Assembly: GCA_001247695.2 (NCBI GenBank)
Contig: LGRX02035496.1
Location: 9,924 to 73,923, forward strand
Source: Cymbomonas tetramitiformis
Lineage: Eukaryota; Chlorophyta; Pyramimonadophyceae; Pyramimonadales; Pyramimonadaceae
DNA length: 64,000 nt
Direction of reading: 5' to 3'
Positions 9,170 through 18,530 of the stretch are shown in pieces (position 1 is the first letter of the stretch; each line of letters begins with the position of its first letter). Below the pieces are notes generated by a model, which was given only the letters and a program-made list of their open reading frames with translations, searched no databases and had not been told where the DNA came from. A program made the position numbers and the translations under genes.

Positions 9170-10221
9170 AAGTGAGACAAACCTTCTTAAAGCTTTTTGG
9201 AGGCTTCCTCATGATGGCAAGCGGGAACGAGAGCGTTTGACCTGTGTGCACATTATTTGAACACTTTGAACACGAGTCGTGAAAAGGACCACCGGTAATA
9301 GCCGGATGACATAAAGAAAACTTAATCTAAATTCACAAGAAATTGAGTTAATCTAAAATCACAAAGAAATAATCTAATTTAATTATTTTCCCAAAAATGG
9401 CTTCACCCTCGACAACGATTCTGCCGACGCTGACTTCGCCGCCCTCCTTGCTGCACTCCGTCATGTTCTTTTTCCCGTGTCCTTCCCGGAGTTCTCCAAG
9501 CTCCTCGACCTCGAGCACGACGATGACTTCTACCGCACGTCGTCCTCAACGAGATCATCTTCACCATCCTCCCCATCGTGCTTCGTGGTACTGCCTTGGC
9601 GTTGTACTCCGAAGCGGCTCGTTCCCACCCTGGGGACGGGCGCTACATCCTCCAGCGCCTTCGGTACGAGGTCGAGGGCGTCCCCGACTCCGACACCGAC
9701 CGTTTTTGGGTCAAGATGCGTTCAACCGTCATCAACGAGAACGACGACCCCGCCCCTCAGCTCACCGCCGTTCGCACCTTGGGCGACAAGCACGCCCGCA
9801 TTAATCCCGACTACAGCGAGGCCAAGCGTGTGAAGGACCTCTGGCACATCTTGTCCACCTCCGCCAAGCACTCCCCCTTCGTCACCCCGCTGTACATCAA
9901 CGTCATCCGCGAACTCCGTGGTGGTACGCCTTTCTCCTTTTCCACATTGTGCCTCCGCTTGCGCACGGTGTGGAGGGAAGAACACGCATTCGCCACCCTC
10001 GCCACCGACACGGACCCTGCCGCGCCGCCCGGTGGTGGTGGTGGTGGTGGTGGTGGTGGGTACCGGCCGAAGAAGCCCGCCTTCAACGCCGTGACCTTCG
10101 ACCGCACCCCCGCCTATTCCGTCAAACCCGTTGGTGAGTGGCGGGCGGAGCCGCCCACCGCCCTCGTGAAGCGCTGGAAAGGGGTCGGCTTCCCTTGCAT
10201 TCTCCGCTTCCGTCTCTGGGG

Positions 10222-10501
10222 CAGGGAAGATATCTTACCCCGATTGGCCGGCCCCGGGCCGAACTGAGTCGCCAAAATGAGGCCCGGGCCGAAGAGGGAC
10301 CGAAAGAGAAATTGCTTTGGGGCCGAACCAATTTGGCGCAAATTTCTAAAAATTTGATGAAAATTTTGCGATTTTTGCATTTTCCCATACTTAAGATTAA
10401 AATTTTCGGGCATTTTGTAGTTCGGACCGGGCGGGCCGAAGACGGGCCGAAAGAATTTTTGATTTGGGGCCGTACCAGCTCAACGGAAGATATCTTCCCT
10501 G
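10222..10501 (+). mobile_element. hAT MITE, GATATC family, copy 1
   Basis: The element runs CAGGGAAGATATCTT...GGAAGATATCTTCCCTG with a perfect 8-bp duplication CTCTGGGG (10214-10221, 10502-10509). It interrupts the E1b gag without changing the frame (288 bp inserted). The interior is GC-rich blocks of GGCCCGGGCCGAA around an AT-rich core. Copies 2 (37356-37647, inverted) and 3 (55667-55934) share ends and interior. Confidence 0.9.
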
Positions 10502-11172
10502 CTCTGGGGGCTCACGGACGGCCACCCCGAGACGAAAGGCAATTGCCCTTTCACATGCAGGGAGGCCTTCATCGCCGGCCGCACCCCTGACTCGGCGCTT
10601 CCAGCGGGCACTCGACCGTCTCCGCAGGCATTTGCCGCCGCCCTGGCTGCCATTCACCAGGCGGACGGTGCCGCCGCCCACGCTCTGGTGGTGTCGGGGG
10701 AGCAGCCTGACCCGCCGTTGGATGCGTCCGCCATGACGTTCGTTGCTCCCTTGCCCGACCCACCTCCGCGCCTCGATCACCCGCCTTTGGCGGAGCCCCA
10801 TGGGGGTACCGCGCCGGCCGAGGACCTGCATCCGGCCGGCATGGTGCAGCACCCGTCGGACGAGGACTTCACTTGTGAGCTGGAGCCCATCGCCATGCTG
10901 GGCTTCGCCGACACTGAAGATGAAGAATGGCCGGCTCTCCGTTCGAAGCCGTGGATTCCACCAACGATCGGGAGCTCCGCGAGCCATCAACCGGCAGCAG
11001 ACCGTACCTGAACTTGCCCTTTGTTAACTTTAGAATTAGCCACCACTTGCTTACTAGCTGTTAGCTGTGCTCTAGTGGTCCGTTGGACTCTAACATTAAG
11101 TGACATTGGGTTTAGGCCTTAGGGTTTGCTGACTCTGGCATTGCCACTCACACCTTCGGGGTGAGGTGGTGG

Positions 11173-11437
11173 TGTCACGGGGAAGACAATCCCCCCCCCA
11201 CTGTATGGGGGCCTGCCTTCTCCTAGCTTCACCCCTCGCTGTGTGTGTCATCCGTGACAGTGTCATCAGTGACCGTGACCTAGCTGCCTTCCTAGATAGT
11301 CTCCCAGTAAGTCTATCTATTCAGTTTATGCTATCACCGTCTCGAGCACTTCTTCACTGTGCTTTTCTGTGCCTGTTTGCATATATATATATATCCGTCA
11401 CTTATATATATATATGCTTCGATTATCCTTTTCATCA
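11173..11437 (+). repeat. 3' LTR of E1b
   Basis: It starts TGTCACGGGGAAGAC after the TTCG-loop hairpin and ends TTTTCATCA after two TATATA runs. It carries the conserved C-run/G-run hairpin (CCCCCCCACTGTATGGGGG) within complementary arms (GGGGAAGac / gcCTTCTCC). Confidence 0.65.
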
Positions 11438-11597
11438 AAGTGCTTGATTGCATATGCCTGACGATTGAATGCACGGTAAATCCAACGGTACGTAAAAATA
11501 AATTTAACGTGCGAACGGACCCGATCTTTTAGAATTGGTATTTAAAAAATATATAGGGGGTACGTAAACGTACGGTGGGGAAACAATATTCCCAATC

Positions 11598-11665
11598 TTC
11601 GTGAACGATGAGAAGCGAACGTCACGGGTTCAAATCCCGTCGTGGAGCATTTTCGCCCCACGACG
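11598..11665 (+). repeat. tRNA 3'-half-like sequence with hairpin tail
   Basis: ACGGG-TTCAAAT-CCCGT is a perfect T-arm containing a pol III B box (11627-11637), followed by an acceptor-like CGTGGAG. No A box or 5' half is visible. The acceptor-like strand can re-pair with a downstream copy (CGTCGTGG at 11638-11645, CCACGACG at 11658-11665) around AGCATTTTCGCC. Nearly the same tail follows the tRNA-like sequence at 47725-47797, suggesting one tRNA-derived repeat family. Confidence 0.45.
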
Positions 11666-11999
11666 ATATATGATTTGACCGGCTCGTACAGTGAAAATCC
11701 GCACTGATTTCGGACGACCCTAACACTCGCTGGATGGCGAACACAGGAAGTGACGGGGTATGGACACCTTACCTTATAGAAGAGAGCTGTGCAAGCTCTC
11801 GGAGAGTTTTGAAATAGTTATGAATTGCAGCCACCTTTGTACTTTTAAGTAACTCGAACCGAACATGTAAAAGATCCGTATCTAAACCTTGGGATTCCTA
11901 GTAGTTCCAACAAGTGTTCATGCGAACACTCCTGCAAGCAATTGCAGCAAAGCATTAGGCTTGCACCCGAGCACGTAGCACAAGTCGCCGTCACTGAAT

Positions 12000-12241
12000 C
12001 AGGGCTCTATATCGGTTTGGTTTTTGGTATCGATACTATCCGATATCCGAAAAATGGTATCGATAATCGGCACAATCGATAAATAATCGATTATTTGGGC
12101 GTTTATATGTGATTTGTTAAAAATAAAATATGGAACATCAAAACCTGCACAATCGATAGTTTGATATTGCAATCCGATAATCGGCGATAAATACGATATA
12201 TCGATAGTATCGGTTATCGGAAATATCGATATAGAGCCTTG
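12000..12241. mobile_element. hAT MITE rich in ATCGAT, 242 bp
   Basis: The ends CAGGGCTCTATATCG and CGATATAGAGCCTTG form an inverted repeat inside a perfect 8-bp duplication CACTGAAT (11992-11999, 12242-12249). The interior is nearly self-complementary, with many ATCGAT and CGATAATCG motifs. A related sequence pattern without clear ends occurs at 56880-57125. Confidence 0.85.
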
Positions 12242-13309
12242 CACTGAATCCGAGTCTATATCTATGGTCATTTAGTTTGAAACTTCGCTCTTTCGAAAGT
12301 CACTTTGAAATCCCGCTCATAAGTCAATTTTCAAACCCGTCGGATCGGCCACATCGCCATCCATCGCGCTTCGCCATCGCGAGCCTGAATCGTGACAACC
12401 GCGTCCTCGGCCCCAACGCGAATCCACGACAGCGACCGCGCATCGCGATATCATATGATGTCACTCATCGACATGTCCGGCCCAGAGTAGGACCGGGAAA
12501 TTAATATACGCATACGCCCAAAGGGCGTGGTTTTTTCTTTTTCTTTTTATCGTCATGTGACTCGACTACACGAGCACAACTCCATGCATGATGCCACACA
12601 AACAATTTATGAATATTTATATTGTTATTACACATAACATGTTATCAAACTCTCATCCCCAAAATCCGCGTTGCGCTCACACACACTAACCTTTTCCAAA
12701 TTTCGTTTTCACGCAATTTCCAGTTGCATCAAACGGAATCTATCGATGACATAATATTCCTATTCCCAAAACGTTAACATAAACAAATTCCCAAAATTTG
12801 GGTATCCCTTAATAATGGGAGAGTGTCTGGAGTTGGGCAATGATGACAACAACTTCTTGGAGGCATTATAAGACACATCTCAGGATACACATGCCTGAGT
12901 ATTTAATACCTCCTATTCCAAACTTTTAAAATCGATAAGTTCATATTTGTTGATAATTTCTTCAATTTGCCGTGCATGCTTGACCCGCCATAAACATGTC
13001 AGAGTGTGGCACAACAAGCAGATGATCGAAACCAAGCCTGAGCCATTATAAATGTCATGTTGTAGCACCACATATACAAAACCCTCCCGAATAGTAGGGT
13101 ACATATTCATGATCGAAACCGTGCCTACCCCTCTTTACAATTATTGATGTGCCATCACATAAGCTGAAACCATGCCTGACCAAATACAAATATTGTATAC
13201 TGTGCCATGGATTTTTTTTTTTTGGTGCAAAGAACTTGGAGCCTGTAGCTTCCCGGCTAGTTGGGCTCTGTTTTCAATTACTGGGGATAGGCCAAAGAGT
13301 TGGACACAC

Positions 13310-15555
13310 CTAGCAAGAAGTTGCGTGAATGGTAACAGGAAGCAAGGTGAACCCCTCTTTGTCACATGCCTCTTGCAAAGGTTGGAGTTGAGTTTGCTCC
13401 CGTAGGAAGACGACGGAAGCCCCACCCGAACCTGTGTAAAGCATATGGAAACCTCAACAACGTAGAAACTTAACCCCATCTACTCTATCAGGGCCTGTAC
13501 CATTCAAGTGTTTCGTTCGAGGAGGAGCCTTTTTTTCTTTCAGCTGACAGCAATTTTTTCCTCTGATATTGCAGACCTCGCTCGGTTGCTGACTTCAGGA
13601 CACTCAAGCTTGTCATCAGGCACTCGACACTGCTCACTGCCCCGTAACTGAACACAACTTGAGAGTTTACGCACCAGTAAATTTCGCAGCAGCCCCCACA
13701 TCCTGCGCGATAGTTACCATACGGATGTTCAAGGCTCCTAGCGCCTCATCTCCATACATCTTCCTGTCCCGCCCTCCATCCGCAGGCTCGTAGGATATTA
13801 GAAGGCCGCCTGGACCATCATACTATTACTACAGCGGTGGTACATATGCAGGTATAGTGAAGGCGACAGGGGAGGATACTCTGGTCAGAGCAACGGGCCA
13901 TGCAAGGAACGAGGCGTACCGCCTGAGAGCGAAGTTGTTATCCAAACAAGTGGCGAACGCGCCCATATCGCACGCTTCAAGGGCTTTGCTGTTTATGGTC
14001 CAGCAACAACCAACATCAGTCATACAGATCAGTCCAAAACTTCGGATGAGGAATGCAGCGGAATACTGAAATATATTTTCGACATCCTCTCGCTACCCTA
14101 AACCCTACATGAAGTCGTTGTCGGAAAGCTTAGAAGTCTCCATGCCGTGGCCTTGAGGCCACGAAGGGTTAGAGTCTCGGTCCGCACCGGCCCTTAACGG
14201 CTAACGCCGCCACGTCTTCCATGCCCTGCCGTACGACTGGGTCGCCGGCGAGCCACCTTTGTTTTACCGTATTATGAACCTGCAAACGTGTTGGTCACGG
14301 TAAGCTATGAGTGGTAGTTTCTCTTCCAATATCGACCCTCGAACGAAGCATCTGTATAGTTGCGCGAGCTTGACAGCTATGCAACCGACGCCACCTTCGA
14401 AATGCCCGAGCAAAACGCACTGCGGGACGATAACCTACCTTGCCAGAGTCCCCGGGGTTCTCGCAGAATATCATGTACAGTTGGGGGATCAGCCCAGGGT
14501 CAAGCTCCGTGTATTCACCACGTCCCTTTTCTTCCATGATCTCTTTGCTGAAATCCTACGAGGAACCCAGCAACGCGACAGGCTCTTGCCACTCTCCGTT
14601 CCCACTTGCCCCAATTCAACAACCCGAAATCCAGAATAAGAGAATCAACGAGGGAATATCCCACTCCCCTCAAGTGTTGTGTGACTCTGCTTTGGATAGG
14701 CGGAAAGTAAGCGGCGGCTTGCACTTACCATGAACACAGCGCCTTCGTAGACCTGCACAGCATAGCACGAAGCAAGGCTATTCTCACGTCCAAAATCGCA
14801 CAGTGGAGGTGATTTCTGTGTGAACTGTAGACATAAGGGGGGGCCATTAAAGTCAATTCCACTGCGGACTTTTTACGACAGAGGCAAGAAGCGTTCCACG
14901 GCCAGCCTTAACAAGTCAGCAAACGGATCCTCACCTGAATAACGCGGTCTTGTAGGCCTGCAGTTATGGCCAACTCGCTCTCCGCGCTCAAAATCAAAGA
15001 CGGCAGGTCTGCCTTCACCATCTCGCTCTCAACTCCATAAAATTCAATCAAGCACTTGAGAGCAGCACATATAATAGCGGATGATCCCGAAAGACCAGCT
15101 TGCTTTGGAATATTTGTTTCATACTTTAGCGTAAACGGCTTCGCAGGCAAAGCTATTTGTAGATTTGTGCAGTGCTCGTGGAATTTATAACACAGGGCCT
15201 GAAGTAAGCGTATGCCCCCATAATAGCCATGCGTCTTAACGCGTGTAGCAAGTGCAACCAGAGAATCAAACTCTTGAGGATCGTGTTCAGGATGGGGCAA
15301 GAAGCGGATCTGACTCGACGGTGTGAGAGTGACCTCAGCATAAAAGTTTTCTACCGAGATAGATATCGTTTTCCCGTTGAACCCATCCGAAGGGTTTCCG
15401 AGGAGTCCAATTCGTGCATAGGCTCTGCACAAAAGCTCACAGACGCAGACATACAAAAATTGATGACGAATAAGTAGCCAGCGAAAGATTTGTCAAAGAG
15501 AAATAAAGATCTAGCCTTACCTACGGGTGATTCGCTGTTTATCTTCGCTCACCAT
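13310..15555 (-). CDS. GLCAK: Glucuronokinase (GHMP kinase superfamily), eight exons
   Basis: This enzyme phosphorylates D-glucuronate to glucuronate-1-phosphate in the myo-inositol oxygenation route to UDP-glucuronate, supplying cell-wall sugars; it is cytosolic in plants. Exons read from sequence: 15521-15555, 14935-15424, 14729-14752, 14439-14555, 14188-14279, 13920-13988, 13675-13763 and 13310-13431. All junctions are GT-AG and the total is 1038 nt, giving 345 aa, close to about 360 aa in Arabidopsis. Landmarks are ARIGLLGNPSD (residues 15-25), the GHMP ATP-binding loop GLSGSSA (122-128), AGLQDRV, CENPGDSGK, KMYGDEALGALN and FTGSGGA near the C-terminus. The third exon is only 24 nt. The frame is intact across all exons, so the gene is probably functional. 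It is the only clear complete host gene in the window. Confidence 0.93.
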
Positions 15556-16066
15556 ATTGCATTCGATGAATTGGGGCTACCTTGGCGTACTATCAAACTA
15601 CTGTGCAAGACTGTACTTCTTTGACGTTGGCAAGGCTGTGCGGCACAAAGCAAAGATCTTGCACACTGAGACTATGTGCGGGTATCTTCGGACGATTTCA
15701 ATGTTGCCACTTCGTCTGCACTTGAATGTTGAAACCGTTCAGTCTGAATTTCAAGGAGATGAGGCCCTTGTATCGCTTGTAGCTTATTGACATGTTAATG
15801 TTTATTGTAGATGTTGGAATTTCTCGGTTTGCCCACCAGAATTGGAGGGCCCCCCAGGCAGGGGGGTTATTGAGAATAACGTCTGAGGAGGATGGTATTC
15901 GGCCCGAATACCATCCCACTCGAGCGGAATACCACCTACTCTAACTCTTGTTCCCGCAGAGCTTATGGATTGAATTAGACTTAGGGTTTGTAACGATATG
16001 GGGTCCATAAGTTTCTCCGAGCCTCTTCGATCAACTCGGTAACGTCGACCCTCGCGGCCGCGCTCG
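15556..16066. other. Upstream region of the glucuronokinase gene
   Basis: It presumably holds the promoter and 5' UTR of the minus-strand kinase gene; no core promoter motif is convincing. A perfect 27-base palindrome, GGATGGTATTCGG-C-CCGAATACCATCC, lies at 15890-15916. The open frame at 15527-15790 (+) lies antisense to exon 1 and shows no domain. Confidence 0.4.
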
Positions 16067-16454
16067 GTCACGGGGAAGCTGAAATCCCCCCCCACTATAT
16101 GGGGGTCCAGCTTCTCCTAGTATCACCCCTTGCTGCGTGTGTCACTGGTCGTGTGTCACCGTATGACACTCACCTGCTAGAAAGCTCACTCCCGTAATCC
16201 TTCTATCAGTTTTGTTATCACCGGTTTCCCCAACACTGCTTTCTGAGTCCCTGTTGCAGTGAAACTGTTATATATCTTCACAAATATATATACCCATTTT
16301 CACCTGTTCTATCAGGTTATCGGTCCCACTTCACGTGAGTGGTGATTCCGGTTGGTTCGGCTCGCTTCGGTTCGTCCGATTCTACAAACCGTCAAACACC
16401 GTTTTTTTACCGTCAACATCGCAGCATAATTTAACTGCGAACCGTACCAATTGA
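16067..16454 (+). repeat. LTR and leader fragment of retroelement E3
   Basis: An LTR-like stretch (16067-16314) starts at TCACGGGGAAGCTG, has the conserved hairpin (CCCCCCCCACTATATGGGGG between GAAGCTG and CAGCTTC) and ends TTCTATCA. It is followed by GGTTATCGGTCCCAC, a primer-site-like sequence, and 125 bp of leader, where E4 begins. No E3 coding sequence is visible. Confidence 0.6.
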
Positions 16455-16650
16455 TGTGGGATATATAGTGCTAACTATATATTGAGGTGCTGATAACTCA
16501 GAATGCTTACACTTCAGATAACATAAGAAGTCAAGTTAGATTGAGTGTCGCTCGGCTAAAGCCCGAAACCCTGAACCTGTGACAGCCGTACTGTACGGAG
16601 TACTAGTACAGACAGAGGACTGTGACACACACGGGGTGTCACATCCAGCA
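16455..16650 (-). repeat. E4 3' LTR
   Basis: 196 bp, matching 21953-22148 at 194 positions. Confidence 0.88.
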
Positions 16651-17340
16651 CACCACCCTGTACTATTACGGAGGAAGAGTTAGGGTGGAACAGGCAGTGT
16701 TAGGTGAAACAAAACACACCATCTCAAGCGGTGGAAACAGATTGCTAGTGGGGGCCTGTGCTCTTGGCCAGGGCGGTCCCAAATCTCTAGCTAGCACTAC
16801 ACACTGAAGGCTACTGTGCCCTTGATACAGATCTAGTTGTGCTACTAGTCTTCTGACAGTAACTCTAGCCACCTTTAAAGTGGTCCACAGAGCAGAGTTC
16901 ACAGAGATTGAAGTTGTTGTAGTTCTCAAATTGAAAGTCCAAACTGTAGATGCCGAAGCCGTCGGAGTCCAGATTGAAGATCTTGTAGAAGTCAGCTGGT
17001 CCAGTGTCCAGAAGGTCGGGGTCAGGGGTAGCCATTTCCCTACATTTCGCGAAATTTTTTGCGAAATTTGGGTGCTTTTTCTCCGGTCAAATTTTTTTGA
17101 AATTTCGCGAAATTTGGGGGGTAAAATCGCGAAATTTGACCGCGAAATCTTCAAAACTCGCGAAATTTGACGAAACCCACGCGATCGGCGAATTTCGCGA
17201 CTTTTTACGCCATCCTACGCAATCCTGCGGCTTACACTCCGTTTGTACAATCGTCCGATCGCGTCCACAGCATGAAACCACAGTAGTGCACGGTTTGTGC
17301 TAAGGTCTCGGAGTTCGTATATCAACAAAGAAGCAAGGAC

Positions 17341-17673
17341 TTGACACGCAGGGCACCCGACCGCACCACAGGAACATTCGAAATGGGAGATGCAGGCTGG
17401 GCTAGTCAACTAGCTAGTTGCTATGCGGATAACGACGATGGATCCGAGAGTGAAGTTGAGGAAGAAGAAACTGAAGAGACTGAGCTCACTGTCTTAGAGC
17501 GACGTGCGCGCGATAAACGTTTGCAGCCGCTCGTAAACCCATTCGATAGGTTCAAGCGCAACCGCGGAAGTGGTAGTGGACCGGCGTTGGCGATTCATGA
17601 GCGCTCACGGAAAATACCCAAAAAAACCTCCAGCCGGAAAGCGATCATCGCTAGGTGGTCAACGATCGTCTAA
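17341..17673 (+). CDS. Small acidic/basic ORF inside the hAT-like element
   Basis: The frame encodes 110 aa with an acidic stretch (ESEVEEEETEETELTVLE) followed by a basic region (RRARDKRLQPLVNPFDRFKRNRG). A host-gene fragment or remnant of a transposon protein is possible. No family is recognised and the start is uncertain. Confidence 0.25.
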   Translation: MTRRAPDRTTGTFEMGDAGWASQLASCYADNDDGSESEVEEEETEETELTVLERRARDKRLQPLVNPFDRFKRNRGSGSGPALAIHERSRKIPKKTSSRKAIIARWSTIV

Positions 17674-17833
17674 GGAGCCTACTTCGGTTACAGCTGAACA
17701 GCGACTCAGCGAGTTTCCAGATAACTGTCTCCAGGCGTTGTTGTGTACTTGTTGAGTTCTTTTGTTTGCATACCTTCATATATTCAGTTTGCATATTATT
17801 TCGTATATTCGAGTGTCGTCGTGGAATATTCGA

Positions 17834-18025
17834 GCAATTCGAATATCGTGTTGAGCGGGCGAGGGAAGTAATAATAACATGTTCTCACAGCAATTCGAAT
17901 AACGTGCGGAGCAGGCGGGGGTCCAAGTAATAATAACATATATTCTCACAGCAATTCGAATAACGTGTTGAGCGGGCGGGGGAAGTAATAATAACATATA
18001 TTCTCACAGCAATTCGAATATCGTG
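17834..18025 (+). repeat. 60-bp tandem repeat
   Basis: Three full units and part of a fourth of GCAATTCGAATA..GTGTTGAGCGGGCGGGGGAAGTAATAATAACAT..TTCTCACA. One more unit is at 19160-19225, separated by about 1.1 kb of other sequence. Confidence 0.8.
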
Positions 18026-18029
18026 TTCT

Positions 18030-18530
18030 GTGCGCACAGAAGTTCATTACGTTCATGCGCCCCCTCTTGTGACACCTCCCTATATGGGCTCTGGGGACCA
18101 GCATTTTGAGGAGCGAGAAAGTAGTGATGAAGATGAATCGCAGTACCCCCTTGGGTATTACGATGACTCTGACAGTTGTGAAGAGGGAGAGGTGGAGCGT
18201 CATGGCCACTTGGCCGCTCCGTATTTTCCGTTAGAGCAGTTGGAACGGGATGGAACTCTGAGCACAGGTTTTCAGAGCGAATCTTATGGCGGAAGTTTCG
18301 AGGCCCCACTTGGGGAAGAGTTTTTACCGCAGAGCGAGTTTCATGTGGGCACAGTTTCTTTTGAGGGTGAGCCTACTGTGGACGATGAGGATGTCTACAC
18401 CGCAGGGGAGTGGGCTGCCTGGGAGGCAGGAGCCCACGATTCCGATGGAACTGGTGGTGCAGAATTTTATGATGAAGATTCTTATTCTGAGGAAGATGCT
18501 GGTTACGATTCTGGTGGTGCTTACTATTAA
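18030..18530 (+). CDS. Acidic ORF, probably a gag C-terminal fragment
   Basis: The 166-aa frame is strongly acidic (DDSDSCEEGEVE, EFYDEDSYSEEDAGYDSGG) and ends in GGAYY. It is followed at a distance by LTR-like sequence with a GGTGGTGTGCTGG hairpin, as in the gag elements nearby. It lacks a methionine-proximal domain and is probably the tail of a gag gene captured by insertion. Confidence 0.3.
   Translation: MRTEVHYVHAPPLVTPPYMGSGDQHFEERESSDEDESQYPLGYYDDSDSCEEGEVERHGHLAAPYFPLEQLERDGTLSTGFQSESYGGSFEAPLGEEFLPQSEFHVGTVSFEGEPTVDDEDVYTAGEWAAWEAGAHDSDGTGGAEFYDEDSYSEEDAGYDSGGAYY

Larger units (their letters stand above)
2228..9392 (+). mobile_element. Mutator-like element (MULE) with DNA-modification cargo, 7165 bp
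   Basis: The ends are imperfect inverted repeats of about 100 bp (2228-2330 and 9290-9392). Shared blocks include GATTTTAGATTAA and CCGGCTATTACCGGTG. A perfect 9-bp duplication AAAAATGGC flanks it (2219-2227, 9393-9401), diagnostic of the Mutator superfamily. Contents: a spliced transposase gene (2399-5577), a nested hAT MITE (5728-6151), a triple palindrome (6327-6384), a methyltransferase-like gene (6484-7789), a TET/JBP-like dioxygenase gene (7719-8471) and a convergent minus-strand gene (8468-9169). The gene set and the clean target duplication suggest a formerly autonomous element. The cargo has frameshifts, so this copy is probably decaying. Confidence 0.9.
1892..11011 (+). pseudogene. 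E1b gag gene split by two transposons
   Basis: The gag runs in three pieces: 1892-2227, 9402-10221 and 10510-11011. At 2219-2227 and 9393-9401 the nine bases AAAAATGGC are duplicated around the MULE; with one copy removed, codons run ...FNPKNG then FTLDND without a break. At 10214-10221 and 10502-10509 CTCTGGGG is duplicated around a hAT MITE, and the reading frame again continues through it (FRLWG then LTDGHPETKG). There is a separate frameshift between about 9535 and 9578, so the gene is dead even apart from the insertions. The N-terminus (MSQQRQSSLAEALRSARRAS) is basic and serine-rich. A ten-residue glycine run follows DPAAPP near 10030. Cysteines and a histidine after the second junction could be a degenerate zinc knuckle. 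Confidence 0.75.
1649..11437 (+). mobile_element. Gag-only LTR retroelement E1b, interrupted by a MULE and a hAT MITE
   Basis: A primer-site-like GGTTATCGACCC follows the LTR at 1649. A gag gene starts at 1892 and, after removal of two insertions, ends at 11011. A TTCG-loop hairpin with a purine arm (11146-11172) and an LTR (11173-11437) close the element. The 3' LTR is of the same architecture as, but clearly diverged from, the LTR at 1407, so the two may not have been born together. No pol domain was found. The region 11012-11145 is a short untranslated tail. Confidence 0.65.
11438..13309. other. Intergenic region with tRNA-like tail and hAT MITE
   Basis: No convincing gene is seen. It contains a tRNA 3'-half-like sequence (11598-11665) and a hAT MITE (12000-12241). 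At 12950-13200 short phrases (GATCGAAACC..GCCTGA) repeat near the 3' end of the glucuronokinase gene. Confidence 0.5.

Noticed and set aside
9397..9804. Separate gene at the right edge of the MULE
   Set aside because: It is the continuation of the E1b gag in a shifted frame; the true frame joins the pre-MULE part through the target duplication.
17834..18025. CRISPR-like array
   Set aside because: The units are contiguous with no unique spacers, and the organism is eukaryotic; it is a simple tandem repeat.
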